Part shown: one piece after another, positions 19,268-29,389 of the stretch | Numbering within the stretch: the stretch's first letter is position 1 | Layout: each line of letters begins with the position of its first letter | From: Halomonas borealis | GTDB taxonomy: Bacteria; Pseudomonadota; Gammaproteobacteria; Pseudomonadales; Halomonadaceae | DNA length: 64,000 bases | Assembly: GCF_004798905.1 (NCBI RefSeq) | Contig: NZ_SDMO01000008.1 | Location: 62,001 to 126,000 of the forward strand | Direction: 5' to 3' | The notes under the pieces: generated by a model | Seen by the model: only the letters and a program-made list of their open reading frames with translations | What the model was told of the DNA's origin: nothing | The model's database searches: none | Translations under genes and position numbers: made by a program

Positions 19268-22200
19268 ATGCCCCTCACCGCCCTCCGGCCCCCCGAGCTC
19301 ACCCCCGGCTTCATGGTGATCCACGGCAACCGCCTGGAGGCGCTGCGCGACCTGGCGGTGGAATGGCTGCGCCACCACCCGCTCTCGCCGCTCGAGGACG
19401 AGGTGATCCTGGTGCAGAGCAACGGCATCAGCCAGTGGCTGAAGCTGGCGCTGGCCGCCGACCCGCCCCAGGGCGCCGGCATCGCCGCGGCCATGGACGT
19501 CACCCTGCCGGCGCGCTACCTGTGGCAGGCCTACCGCGCGGTGCTCACCCAGCAGGACGGCCCCGACGCCGTGCCGCCGGCCTCCCCGCTCGACAAGCCG
19601 CGCCTCGTCTGGCGGCTGATGCGCCTGCTACCGGAGCTCACGGATGACGCCATCTTCGCGCCCCTGGCGCGCTTCCTGGCCGACGATGATGACCTGCGCA
19701 AGCGCCACCAGCTGGCCGAGCGGCTGGCCGACCTGTTCGACCAGTACCAGGTCTACCGCGCCGACTGGCTGGCCGCCTGGGCCGAGGGCCGCGACGAGTT
19801 GATCGATGCCCGCGGCCAGGCTCGGCCGCTCGCCGAGGACCAGCGTTGGCAGCCGGCGCTGTGGCGGCGGCTGCGCGACGATATCGGCGAGGCCGGCCTG
19901 GCCACCAGCCGCGCCTGGGTGCACACCCGCTTCCTCGAGGCCTGTCGCGAATTGACGCCCGAGACGCGGCCGAAAGACCTGCCGCGCCGGGTGGTGGTGT
20001 TCGGCATCTCCTCGCTGCCCCGCCAGACCCTGGAGGCGCTGGCCGCGGTGTCTAAGGTCACCCAGGTGCTGCTCTGCGTGCACAACCCCTGCCGCCACTA
20101 CTGGGCGGACATCATCGAGCACAAGGACCTGCTGCGGGCCGCCCGGCGGCGCCAGCGCCAGCGCCCCGGCATGCCATTGGCGCTTGACGACACCGAGCTG
20201 CACCTGCACGCCCAGCCGCTGCTGGCCGCCTGGGGCAAGCAGGGCCGCGACTACCTGCGCCTGCTCGACGAGTTCGACGACCAGGACGCCTACCGCTCGC
20301 TGTTCGACGCCGAGGCGATGCGCATCGATCTGTTCGACTCGCCCGCCGAGGGCGAGGCCATGGGCCTGCTGCAACAGCTGCAGGACGACGTGCTCGAACT
20401 GCGCCCACCCCAGGAGACCCGCGAGGCCTGGCCGGCGGTGGCCCCGGCCGATGATCGCAGCCTGCGCTTCCACGTCGCCCATAGCGCGCTGCGCGAGGTC
20501 GAGATCCTCCACGACCAGCTGCTGGCTGCCTTCGACGCCGACCCCACGCTGCGCCCGCGGGACGTGCTGGTGATGGTGCCCGACATCGACACCTACGCCG
20601 CCGCCGTGCAGGCGGTGTTCGGCCGCCTGCCGCCGGACGATTCGCGCCATATTCCCTTTACGCTCTCCGACCAGACCAGCCGCCACCGCCAACCGCTGCT
20701 GGTGGCGCTGGAAGCCCTGCTGCACCTGCCGGAGTCGCGGCTCACGGTGAGTGACCTGCTCGACCTCTTGGAGGTGCCCGCGCTGCGTGGGCGCTTCGGG
20801 CTAGACGCCGAGGCCCTGCCGGTGCTGCGCCGCTGGATCGAGGGCGCCGGCATCCGCTGGGGGCTCAACGCCGAACAACGCGCCCGACTCGACCTGCCCG
20901 GCGGGCTCACCGCCAACACCTGGGCCTTCGGCCTGCGCCGGCTGCTGCTGGGCTACGCGGTGGGTCACGGTCACGACGGCCCCGGCGACGAGGGCCCGTG
21001 GCACGACATCGAACCCTATGGCGACATCGGCGGCCTGGAGGCGGCGCTTGCCGGCCCGCTGATGGACCTGCTCGACACGCTCGAGACCCAATGGCGCGCG
21101 CTCTCCGAGCCCGCCGACGTGGCCACCTGGTGCCGACGGCTGCGCACCCTCATGGCCGACTGCTTCACCGCCGAGGACGAGGCCGACCTCGCCACCCTGA
21201 ACCGCCTGGAGGAAGGCCTGGAGACCTGGCAAGAGACCAGCGAAGACGCCAGGCTCAGCGAGGCGCTGCCGCTCTCGGTGGTGCGCGAGCACTGGCTCGG
21301 CCAGCTCGACGAGGCCAACCTCTCCCAGCGCTTCCTGGCCGGTGCGGTGAACGTCGCCACCCTGATGCCGATGCGCGCCATCCCCTTCCGCCACGTCTGC
21401 CTGCTGGGCATGAACGACGGCGAATACCCGCGGGTCCAGCGCCCGCTGGACATCGACCTGATGGGCCACGACTACCGCCCCGGCGACCGCTCGCGCCGCG
21501 AAGACGACCGCTACCTGTTCCTCGAGGCACTGCTCTCGGCCCGCGACAGCCTGATGATCAGCTGGGTCGGCCGCAGCATCCACGACAACGAACCGCGCCC
21601 GCCCTCGGTGCTGCTCGGCCAGCTACGCGACCACCTCGCCGCCGGCTGGCGCCTCGCCGGGCGGGAACACCAGGACGACGCCGGCCAGGCCCTGATCGAC
21701 GCCCTGACCACCGAGCACCCGCTGCAGCCGTTCAGCCGGGAATACTTCCGTGCGGGGTCGGGCACGGTAGAGAGCCGCGCGGCCTCGGGCGCGGTAAAGA
21801 GCCGCGCTGGGGCGGGCGCGGTAGAGAGCCGTGCGGAGGACGAGCGGCTGTTCACCTACGCCCGGGAGTGGCGTGCCGTACATGCCGGCCAGCCGACGCC
21901 GGCATCCGACGCCGACGGCGAACTACCGCCCATGGCGCTGGACACCGCCCTGCCGCTCTCGCGCCTGGGTGGCTTGCTCAAGGACCCGGTGAAGGCCTTC
22001 TTCACCACCCGGCTCGGCGTGTTCCTCGAGCGCGAGGCGCTGGAGAGCCCCGACCACGAGCCCTTCGCCCTGAATGGCCTGGACCACTGGCAGCTTCAGC
22101 AGGCGCTGATCGAGGCCGGGCGCCGCGCGGTGGACGACGGTGAATCGCCGATGCCCGCCATCCACGACACCCTGGCGCGCCTGGAGCGCGAGGGGCGCCT

Positions 22201-23002
22201 CGCCATGGGCGGCTTCGCCGAGCTGATGCGCGAGCACCTGGTCGAGCCGCTGGACGGCGTGTTCAGTGACTACGCCGAACAGCTCGCCGCCTGGCCCCAC
22301 GCCTGGGAGACGCCGGCCGCCGTGTCGCTGGAACTCGCCACCGACGACGACCCACTGTCGAGCGACCCGCTGCGAGTGGAGGACTGGCTGGACGGCCTGC
22401 GCGAGAACGACGCCGGCGAGCGCTGCCGGCTGGTGCTGATGACCAGCAGCCTGGTCCACAAGGGCAAATATCACTGGAAGCACTGGCTGGGCCCGTGGGT
22501 CGCCCACCTGGCCGGCCAGCTCGCCCTCGGCCCCATGACCACGGTGCTGATCTCCCGGGCCGGCGGCGGCACCCTGGCGCCGCTGGAGGCGGCCGATGCG
22601 CGCCGGCATCTCGAGGCCATCGCCCGCGCCTGGCGCACCGGCATGACCACCCCGCTGCCGCTGGCTCGCGACACCGCCTTCGCCTGGCACGAGAAAGGCG
22701 GCGACGAACATGCCCTGGCCCGCGTGTTCGGCAATGAAGAGAAGGCGGAAGAGGCCGACCTCAAGGCCTGGAAGGCCGCCGACACCGCCTTTCACGGCAC
22801 CGGATTCAACGGCGACCATGGCGAGCTTGGCCGCGATCCCTACCTTGCCCGCCAGTGGCGCGACCTCGAGAGCCTGATACGCCACCGGGCCGCCGGGCGG
22901 CACTTCACCGAGCTGACCGCCGCGCTCTACGCCCCGCTGCATGATGCGGTGAAGAACAAGCGCGGCGACAAACAAGCCGGCAAGGGAGGCCGAAGCTCAT
23001 GA
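19268..23002 (+). CDS. recC: Exodeoxyribonuclease V subunit gamma (RecC)
   Basis: A 1244-residue subunit of RecBCD, which holds the inactive helicase fold that reads Chi in the unwinding DNA. RecC hallmarks include LVQSNGISQWLKLALA near the N-terminus, FGISSLPRQTLEAL, the DVLVMVPDIDTYA segment and LLGMNDGEYPR. It is about 120 residues longer than the E. coli protein; part of the excess is a three-unit 27-bp repeat near residues 830-856. The start ATG 19268 follows AAGGA. It shares four bases with recB, the first of two such overlaps in the operon. Confidence 0.95.
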   Translation: MPLTALRPPELTPGFMVIHGNRLEALRDLAVEWLRHHPLSPLEDEVILVQSNGISQWLKLALAADPPQGAGIAAAMDVTLPARYLWQAYRAVLTQQDGPDAVPPASPLDKPRLVWRLMRLLPELTDDAIFAPLARFLADDDDLRKRHQLAERLADLFDQYQVYRADWLAAWAEGRDELIDARGQARPLAEDQRWQPALWRRLRDDIGEAGLATSRAWVHTRFLEACRELTPETRPKDLPRRVVVFGISSLPRQTLEALAAVSKVTQVLLCVHNPCRHYWADIIEHKDLLRAARRRQRQRPGMPLALDDTELHLHAQPLLAAWGKQGRDYLRLLDEFDDQDAYRSLFDAEAMRIDLFDSPAEGEAMGLLQQLQDDVLELRPPQETREAWPAVAPADDRSLRFHVAHSALREVEILHDQLLAAFDADPTLRPRDVLVMVPDIDTYAAAVQAVFGRLPPDDSRHIPFTLSDQTSRHRQPLLVALEALLHLPESRLTVSDLLDLLEVPALRGRFGLDAEALPVLRRWIEGAGIRWGLNAEQRARLDLPGGLTANTWAFGLRRLLLGYAVGHGHDGPGDEGPWHDIEPYGDIGGLEAALAGPLMDLLDTLETQWRALSEPADVATWCRRLRTLMADCFTAEDEADLATLNRLEEGLETWQETSEDARLSEALPLSVVREHWLGQLDEANLSQRFLAGAVNVATLMPMRAIPFRHVCLLGMNDGEYPRVQRPLDIDLMGHDYRPGDRSRREDDRYLFLEALLSARDSLMISWVGRSIHDNEPRPPSVLLGQLRDHLAAGWRLAGREHQDDAGQALIDALTTEHPLQPFSREYFRAGSGTVESRAASGAVKSRAGAGAVESRAEDERLFTYAREWRAVHAGQPTPASDADGELPPMALDTALPLSRLGGLLKDPVKAFFTTRLGVFLEREALESPDHEPFALNGLDHWQLQQALIEAGRRAVDDGESPMPAIHDTLARLEREGRLAMGGFAELMREHLVEPLDGVFSDYAEQLAAWPHAWETPAAVSLELATDDDPLSSDPLRVEDWLDGLRENDAGERCRLVLMTSSLVHKGKYHWKHWLGPWVAHLAGQLALGPMTTVLISRAGGGTLAPLEAADARRHLEAIARAWRTGMTTPLPLARDTAFAWHEKGGDEHALARVFGNEEKAEEADLKAWKAADTAFHGTGFNGDHGELGRDPYLARQWRDLESLIRHRAAGRHFTELTAALYAPLHDAVKNKRGDKQAGKGGRSS
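21754..21834 (+). repeat. In-frame 27-bp tandem repeat, three units, inside recC
   Basis: Three consecutive 27-bp units (21754-21780, 21781-21807, 21808-21834) share GGTAGAGAGCCG-type cores and encode three nine-residue blocks of the form (S/A)G(T/A)V(E/K)SRA. They fall in a hydrophilic spacer of RecC and keep frame. Confidence 0.85.
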
Positions 23003-26000
23003 CAGCGCCCGAGACCCTGCAGGCAGCCGAGACGCCGCGGCTTGATCCGGTGGCCTTGCCGCTCACCGGCAGCCGGCTGATCGAGGCCAGCGCCGGCACC
23101 GGCAAGACCTTCACCATCGCCCTGCTCTACCTGCGCCTGGTGCTCGGCCCCCGGAACGAGGAGGATGCCGCCAGCTTCCCGCGACCGCTGACGCCGCCGG
23201 AGATACTGGTGGTCACCTTCACCAACGCCGCCACCCAGGAGCTGCGCGACCGCATCCGCGCCCGGCTGGTGGAAGCGGCAGAGGCCTTCCAGCCCGAGGT
23301 GGGGCAGCCCCCTACGCCTGCCGAAGGGGCCAACCTCGAAGATGAGCCGCCCCTGATCGGCGATCTCTTCAGCGACACCTGGGGTCAGACCCCTAAGCCC
23401 CCCGAGGGGGCTGGCCCCAAGGGGGGCTCAGGCGACCCGCTGCTGGCCCTGCGCGACAGCTACCCCCGCGAGAGCTGGCCGACCTGCGCCCGGCGCCTGC
23501 GGCTGGCCGCCGAGTGGATGGACGAGGCCGCGGTCTCCACCATCCACGCCTGGTGCCACCGCATGCTGCGCGAACACGCCTTCGACAGCGGCAGCCTGTT
23601 CGCCCTGGAGATGTCGCTGGACCAGTCGGAGATGGACCTGGAGATCGCCCGGGACTACTGGCGCAGCTTCTACTACGACCTCGACCCCGAGGCGCTGCAA
23701 ATCATCGCCCGCTACTGGACCACGCCGGACGCCTTGAACGACACCGCCGCCCGGCTGCGCACCCACGCGAGCGCCCTGCCCGCAGCCCCGCCGCCCTTTG
23801 AGGCGCTGGCCAACTATCGCCAACAGCGCGCCGCGGCGCTGGCCGAGCTCAAGGCGCCCTGGCCGGCCTGGCTCGACGAGCTGGAGGCACTGCTCGAGGC
23901 CGGCGCCAAGCGCAAGGCCTTCAACGGCCAGAAGCTCAACGCCAAGAGCCGCACCAACTGGCTTGCCGCCCTGCGCGACTGGGCGAGCGACCCGGAACTC
24001 GCCAAGCCGGCGCTCACCGACGCCGCCTGGAAGCGCCTGACGCCCGAGGGCATCGCCGAGATCTGGAAGGAAGATCCCGTGCCGAATTTGCCGGCGCTGG
24101 AGGCCCTGGCCGAACTGCCTGAGGCACTGGCCGAGCTGCCCGACCCGTTCGCCGACCTGCTCGCCCACGCCGTGCACTGGATGGCGAGCCGCCGCGAGGC
24201 CGTGCAGCGCCGCCGTGCCGAACTCGGCCCCGACGACCTGCTGCACCGGCTGGACGCCGCCTTCGCGGGCGAGGCCGGCGAGACCCTGGCCGCGCGAATC
24301 CGCGCGCAGTTCCCGGTGGCGCTGGTCGACGAGTTCCAGGACACCGACCCGGTACAGTACCGGCTATTCTCGAGGGTCTATCGCCTCGGCGAAGCGTCAG
24401 GCCAGGACGACGCAAGCGCATCATCGGGCGCGGCGTCGGGCTCGGAAATGAGCGCCGTGCTGCTGATCGGCGACCCCAAGCAGGCGATCTACGCCTTCCG
24501 CGGCGCCGATATCCACACCTACCTGCAAGCCCGGCGCGACACCGCCGGCCGCCACGTCACGCTAGGCACCAACTTCCGCTCCGCCACGCCCATGGTCGAG
24601 GCCGTGAACCGGGTGTTCGCCCACGCCGAAGTCAATCACGAGGCGGGCGCCTTCCTGTTCCGTAAAAGACGCTCTGAATCTCTGGAACAATCGAGCAATC
24701 CCGTGCCGTTCACGCCCGTGGATGCGAACGGAAGGAAGGACTCACTCACCCGCCACGGCGCCACACAACCGGCACTCACCCTCTGGCACCTGGCCGCCGA
24801 CGACACCCTGCCCAAGGGCGCCTACCTCGCTGAGCTTGCCAAGCGCTGCGCCACCGAGATGGCCACCCTGCTCCGCGAGGGCCAGGCCGGGCAAACAGGC
24901 TTCACCGCCACCCAGGGCGAAGACGACGAGCTACGCCCGTTGGCGCCGTCGGACCTGGCGGTGCTGGTCAACAATGCCGGCGAGGCCCGCGCCATTCGTG
25001 GCGCCCTGCAGGCCCGCGGCATCCGCAGCGTCTACCTCTCCGACAAGGAAGGCGTGTTCGAGACCGAGGCCGCCGCCGAGCTAGAGGGGTGGTTGGCCGC
25101 CTGCGCCGCGCCGGACGACGAGCGCTGCCTACGCGCGGCGCTCGCCACGCCGAGCCTCGGGCTCTCGCTTGCCGAGCTCGACGCCCTGAACGGCGGCCCC
25201 CAGCAAGACGAGCTGGCCTGGGAGGCGCGGGTGATGCAGTTCCGCGACTATCACCGCCAATGGCAGCGCCGCGGCGTGCTGCCCATGCTGCACCGGCTGC
25301 TGGCCGACTTCGCGGTGCCCGGCCGGCTCTTGGCGGTGCCCGAGGGTGAGCGACGGCTCACTGACCTCTTGCACCTCGGCGAACTGCTGCAGGAGGCCAG
25401 CACCGAGATCGACGGCGAGCACGCCCTGCTGCGCTTCTTGGCCGAGTCCCGCGCGCATCCACAGGCGCAGTCCGACACCCACCGCCTGCGCCTGGAGAGC
25501 GACGCCGACCTGGTGCAGGTGGTGACCATCCACAAGTCCAAGGGCCTGGAGTACCCGCTGGTGTTCCTGCCCTTCATCGCCGCCTTCCGCCCGGTGAAGA
25601 AAGACGACCTGCCGCTGCGCTGGCACGACGACGACGGCCACCTGCGCCTGACCCTTTCCGCCGACGAGGCGACGCTGGCCCGCGCCGACCACGAGCGCCT
25701 GGGCGAAGACCTGCGCAAGCTCTACGTCGCCCTGACCCGCGCCCGCCACGCCACCTGGCTGGGCCTGGCGCCGCTGGAGGCCATGGAGCGCAGCGCCGTC
25801 GGCCACCTGATGGCCGGCGGCGAGGCACTGACGCCCGACAACCTGCGCCCGGCGCTCGAGGCGCTGGCCGATGGCAACGGCAGTGGAGATAGCAGAGTCG
25901 CCGTGCAGGATGCCCCCGAGGCCGATGCCACCCCGGTCGACCTCGCCAGCGACGACACCCCGCTGGGCGAGGCCCGCGCGCCCACCCGGGCGATTCGCGA

Positions 26001-26940
26001 GCACTGGTGGATCGCCAGCTACTCGGCGCTGCGCACCGGCGCCACGCCGCTCTCACCAGGCGAGCCGCCGGGCGAAGAAGCCGCCAGCGAGGCCGAGCCG
26101 GCCCCCGAGCCCACCACCGCCAATGAAGCCACCGCCATGGAGGTGATCCACGAGCCCTTCGATGCCACGGCGGCCACGGTGAGCGAGGGCTCGCTTCACC
26201 GCTTCCCTCGCGGGCCCTCGGCGGGCACCTTCCTGCACGGCCTGCTGGAATGGGCCGGCGAGGAAGGCTTCGCCCGGGTGGCGGACGACGCCGAGCTGCG
26301 CGCCGACACCCTGGCCCGGCGCGCCAACCGCCGCGGCTGGGAGGGCCAGATCGCCGCGCTCGAACAGTGGCTGCCGGAGCTGCTGACCACGCCGCTGCCG
26401 GTGCCGGTTGATGCCGCGCCGCTGCGCCTCGATGGCCTGGAACGCACCACCGACTACCGCGTCGAACTGGAGTTCTGGTTCGCCGCCCACAAGGTCAATA
26501 CTTGCAGGCTGGACACCCTCGTAAGCACTCACACACTCGGTGGGCGGCCACGTCCGGCGCTCGAGCCCGACACCCTCAACGGCATGCTCAAGGGCTTCAT
26601 CGACCTGGTGGTGGAACACGACGGGCGCTTCTTCGTGCTCGACTGGAAGTCCAACCACCTGGGCGCGGATGACGCCGCCTACACCGAGGCGGCGATGAAT
26701 GACGCCGTGCTCGAGAAGCGCTACGACGTGCAGTACTGCCTCTACCTGCTGGCCCTGCACCGGCTGCTCGAGACCCGGCTGCCGGACTACGACATCGAGC
26801 GCCACCTGGGCGGGGCGCTCTACGTCTTCCTGCGCGGCAACCGCGCGCCCTCCCGCGGCGTGCACGCCGAACGCCCGCCGAGCGAGCTGATTCTCGCGCT
26901 CGATGCCCTGTTCCGCGCCGCCGAGGAGGCCCCGTCATGA
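22999..26940 (+). CDS. recB: Exodeoxyribonuclease V subunit beta (RecB)
   Basis: A 1313-residue helicase-nuclease. The Walker A is ASAGTGKTFTI (from about residue 31), then motif Ia VVTFTNAATQELR, Walker B LVDEFQDTDPVQY, IGDPKQAIYAFRGAD, and VTIHKSKGLEYP. The C-terminal nuclease has GMLKGFIDL and the catalytic VLDWKSNHLG. The protein is longer than the 1180-residue E. coli RecB. Extra segments include two in-frame REP-like stretches at residues about 101-143 and lower-GC inserts near 24,660-24,750 and 26,500-26,560. ATGA overlaps join it to recC and recD. Confidence 0.95.
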   Translation: MTAPETLQAAETPRLDPVALPLTGSRLIEASAGTGKTFTIALLYLRLVLGPRNEEDAASFPRPLTPPEILVVTFTNAATQELRDRIRARLVEAAEAFQPEVGQPPTPAEGANLEDEPPLIGDLFSDTWGQTPKPPEGAGPKGGSGDPLLALRDSYPRESWPTCARRLRLAAEWMDEAAVSTIHAWCHRMLREHAFDSGSLFALEMSLDQSEMDLEIARDYWRSFYYDLDPEALQIIARYWTTPDALNDTAARLRTHASALPAAPPPFEALANYRQQRAAALAELKAPWPAWLDELEALLEAGAKRKAFNGQKLNAKSRTNWLAALRDWASDPELAKPALTDAAWKRLTPEGIAEIWKEDPVPNLPALEALAELPEALAELPDPFADLLAHAVHWMASRREAVQRRRAELGPDDLLHRLDAAFAGEAGETLAARIRAQFPVALVDEFQDTDPVQYRLFSRVYRLGEASGQDDASASSGAASGSEMSAVLLIGDPKQAIYAFRGADIHTYLQARRDTAGRHVTLGTNFRSATPMVEAVNRVFAHAEVNHEAGAFLFRKRRSESLEQSSNPVPFTPVDANGRKDSLTRHGATQPALTLWHLAADDTLPKGAYLAELAKRCATEMATLLREGQAGQTGFTATQGEDDELRPLAPSDLAVLVNNAGEARAIRGALQARGIRSVYLSDKEGVFETEAAAELEGWLAACAAPDDERCLRAALATPSLGLSLAELDALNGGPQQDELAWEARVMQFRDYHRQWQRRGVLPMLHRLLADFAVPGRLLAVPEGERRLTDLLHLGELLQEASTEIDGEHALLRFLAESRAHPQAQSDTHRLRLESDADLVQVVTIHKSKGLEYPLVFLPFIAAFRPVKKDDLPLRWHDDDGHLRLTLSADEATLARADHERLGEDLRKLYVALTRARHATWLGLAPLEAMERSAVGHLMAGGEALTPDNLRPALEALADGNGSGDSRVAVQDAPEADATPVDLASDDTPLGEARAPTRAIREHWWIASYSALRTGATPLSPGEPPGEEAASEAEPAPEPTTANEATAMEVIHEPFDATAATVSEGSLHRFPRGPSAGTFLHGLLEWAGEEGFARVADDAELRADTLARRANRRGWEGQIAALEQWLPELLTTPLPVPVDAAPLRLDGLERTTDYRVELEFWFAAHKVNTCRLDTLVSTHTLGGRPRPALEPDTLNGMLKGFIDLVVEHDGRFFVLDWKSNHLGADDAAYTEAAMNDAVLEKRYDVQYCLYLLALHRLLETRLPDYDIERHLGGALYVFLRGNRAPSRGVHAERPPSELILALDALFRAAEEAPS
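23300..23331. repeat. REP-like palindromic stretch A inside recB
   Basis: GGGGCAGCCCC followed by a spacer and CCGAAGGGGCC matches the layout of the second copy at 23380, with more decay. It is read in frame as VGQPPTPAEGA. Confidence 0.5.
23380..23427. repeat. REP-like palindromic stretch B inside recB
   Basis: It contains the palindromes GGGGTCAGACCCC (23381-23393) and AGCCCCCCGAGGGGGCT (23396-23412), then GGCCCC-AA-GGGG. The motif GGGGTCAGACCCC is common in extragenic palindromes spread by RAYT-type transposases in other bacteria. Here it is read in frame as WGQTPKPPEGAGPKGG, in the variable linker before the DEAAVSTIH motif. Confidence 0.6.
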
Positions 26941-29204
26941 CGCCGAACACTCCGAACCACGCCCCCCACCCGGCCGCGGAACACGCACCTAACCCCGAGC
27001 AGGCGCACGCTCGAGCGCCCGAAACCGCGCCTATTCAAGCGCCCGAACACGCGCTGGCCGATCACGCGGCGCTGTTCGCCCTGCTCGACCGCTGGGTCGA
27101 GCGCGGCTGGCTGCGCTCGCTGGACCGCGCCTTCGCCACCTTCCTGCACCGCGAGGCGAGCCGGGGCAGCGGGGAAAGTGTGGAAAGGGGGGAGAACGAG
27201 GTAAGTGAGGCCTCACCCCCGCTACTGCTGGCGGCGGCACTGGCCAGCCACCAGCTCGGCCGCGGCCACGTGTGCCTGGACCTGGCCCAGACGCTTGCCG
27301 CCCCGGATTTGGCGCTCTCGCTGCCGCCGGAGGGCGACAGCCTGGAGGACCCACCGCCGCTGCCCAGCCGGGTGATGGCCACGCTGGCGCTCGACGCCTG
27401 GCGCGCCGCGCTGGCCCAACCCGCGCTGGTGGCCGATGGCCCCGGCAACACGCCGCTGGTGCTCGCCGGCAGCCGAGAGCGCCCGCGGCTCTACCTGCGC
27501 CGCTACTGGCAGCACGAGCAGGATATCCACACCCGGATCCATGAACGGCTCGGGGTAACCGATAGCGACGATGCCCCCGAGGCTGCCCGCCTGCGCCCGA
27601 TCCTCGATGCCCTCTTCCCCCACCGGGGCGAGGCGAATCCCCCGCTCGACTGGCAGAAGGCCGCCTGCGCGCTGGCCGGGCGCTCGCGCTTCGCGGTGAT
27701 CACCGGCGGCCCCGGCACCGGCAAGACCACCACCGTGGTGCGCCTGCTCGCCCTGCTCCAGGCTCAAGCGCTAGGTGCCAGCGAACAGGCCCTGCGCATT
27801 CACCTGGCCGCGCCCACCGGCAAGGCCGCCGCCCGGCTCAACGAATCCATCGCCGGCCAGGTGGCCAAGCTCGACCTCGACGGCCTGGGCGACGATCCCG
27901 AGCGGCTGCGCGAGGTGATCCCCAAGGACGTCTCGACGCTGCACCGCCTGCTAGGCTCGCGCCCCGACACCCGCCGCTTCCGGCACGACCGCCACAACCC
28001 GCTGCCGCTGGACGTGCTGGTGGTGGACGAGGCCTCGATGGTCGACGTGGGCATGATGGCCGCGATGCTCGAGGCGCTGCCGCCCCGGGCGCGGGTGGTG
28101 CTGCTCGGTGACAAGGACCAGCTCGCCTCGGTGGAGGCCGGCTCGATACTCGGCGACCTGTGCGCCCGGGCCGAGGGCGGCCATTACACCCCGGCCACCA
28201 CCGAATGGCTGAATGAGGCCACCGGCCAGCCGCTGCCCGCGGACACGCGGGATGCCGACGGCCAGGCCCTGGACCAGGCCATCGCCATGTTGCGCGTCAG
28301 CCACCGCTTCACCGCCGATAGTGGCATCGGCCAACTCGCCGCGGCGATCAACGCCGACAAAGAGCCCGCCACCAAGCGCCGCGCCATCACCACGGCGCTG
28401 ACCCATGGCTTCGCGGACCTCTCGCATCAGAAACTAGGCGCCGACGACGAACGCGGCCTAGCCCACCTGGCCGTGACCGGCTGCCCCGAGCGCTTCCCCG
28501 GGGCCGGCAACACCGACGCGCCGCCGGTGGGCTACCGCCACTTCCTGAGCGTGATGGGCGAGCGGCGCCCGCCGGACGACGCGGATCAGGAAGGCTTCGA
28601 TGACTGGGCAAGAGAGGTGCTCGCGGCCCACGGCCACTTCCAGCTGCTGTGCGCGCTGCGCCGCGGCCCCTGGGGCGTGGAAGGCCTGAACGAGCGGGTG
28701 CGCCAGGCGCTGGAACGCGAAAAGCTGATCGACAGCCAGGACGGCCGCCAGCGTTGGTACCCCGGCCGCCCGGTGCTCGTCACCAAGAACGACTACGGCC
28801 TGGGGCTGATGAACGGCGATATCGGCATCACCCTGGACATGCCGCGCCCGGGATCGGCTCACGCTTCACAGCGCCCGAACAATGCGCCTGCCGACAACCG
28901 CCGCCTGCTGCGGGTGGCCTTCCCCTCCGGCGATGGCACCGGTCGCATCAAGTGGGTGCTGCCCAGCCGCCTGCAATCGGTGGAGACGGTGTTCGCGATG
29001 ACGGTGCACAAGTCCCAGGGCTCGGAGTTCACCCACGCCGCCCTGGTGCTGCCCGACGCGCCGAACCCCATCCTCACCCGGGAGCTGGTCTACACCGGCA
29101 TCACCCGTGCCCGCCACTGGCTGACGCTGGTCGAAACCGGCCGCGGCCAGCTGATGGACGCGGCGCAGAGAAGAGTGATGCGGGTGAGTGGGTTGGGGGG
29201 TTGA
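26937..29204 (+). CDS. recD: Exodeoxyribonuclease V subunit alpha (RecD)
   Basis: A 755-residue 5'-3' helicase subunit of RecBCD. Walker A is ITGGPGTGKTTTV (near residue 260), Walker B LVVDEASMVDVGMM, then VVLLGDKDQLASVEAG, and the C-terminal motif AMTVHKSQGSEFTHA. It is about 150 residues longer than E. coli RecD. The first 35 residues are a low-complexity run with repeated Ala-Pro-Glu units, apparently an added tail. It starts within the recB stop (ATGA). This closes the recCBD operon, and the integron-like island begins about 80 bp after its stop. Confidence 0.95.
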   Translation: MTPNTPNHAPHPAAEHAPNPEQAHARAPETAPIQAPEHALADHAALFALLDRWVERGWLRSLDRAFATFLHREASRGSGESVERGENEVSEASPPLLLAAALASHQLGRGHVCLDLAQTLAAPDLALSLPPEGDSLEDPPPLPSRVMATLALDAWRAALAQPALVADGPGNTPLVLAGSRERPRLYLRRYWQHEQDIHTRIHERLGVTDSDDAPEAARLRPILDALFPHRGEANPPLDWQKAACALAGRSRFAVITGGPGTGKTTTVVRLLALLQAQALGASEQALRIHLAAPTGKAAARLNESIAGQVAKLDLDGLGDDPERLREVIPKDVSTLHRLLGSRPDTRRFRHDRHNPLPLDVLVVDEASMVDVGMMAAMLEALPPRARVVLLGDKDQLASVEAGSILGDLCARAEGGHYTPATTEWLNEATGQPLPADTRDADGQALDQAIAMLRVSHRFTADSGIGQLAAAINADKEPATKRRAITTALTHGFADLSHQKLGADDERGLAHLAVTGCPERFPGAGNTDAPPVGYRHFLSVMGERRPPDDADQEGFDDWAREVLAAHGHFQLLCALRRGPWGVEGLNERVRQALEREKLIDSQDGRQRWYPGRPVLVTKNDYGLGLMNGDIGITLDMPRPGSAHASQRPNNAPADNRRLLRVAFPSGDGTGRIKWVLPSRLQSVETVFAMTVHKSQGSEFTHAALVLPDAPNPILTRELVYTGITRARHWLTLVETGRGQLMDAAQRRVMRVSGLGG

Positions 29205-29287
29205 AGGGCCTCTGCTCCCGTGCTCAAACGGAAGAGCTTGTCGTTCGGCTATGGATGGATACTTGGACTACGATCGCCTGAATACAG

Positions 29288-29389
29288 CAGCGTTTGAGGC
29301 ACCACGTGCTTTTTCAAAAGTAAAAGTACGTGGCGGGTCATACGTCCGCTGCAATGATTTTTTGAGCATCGTAGCTCCAAGCGTTGGAT
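29288..29389 (-). other. Degenerate attC-like site at the distal end of the cassette array
   Basis: On the minus strand, directly after the lipoprotein stop, ATCCAACGC matches the integron R'' consensus RYYYAAC. The other half reads GCCTCAAACGC, similar to the usual CTCAAGCGTT but with the GTT changed. Between them an 11-of-12 inverted repeat (CCACGTACTTTT and its mirror, 29303-29334) can form the upper stem. It is probably a decayed last site. Confidence 0.45.
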
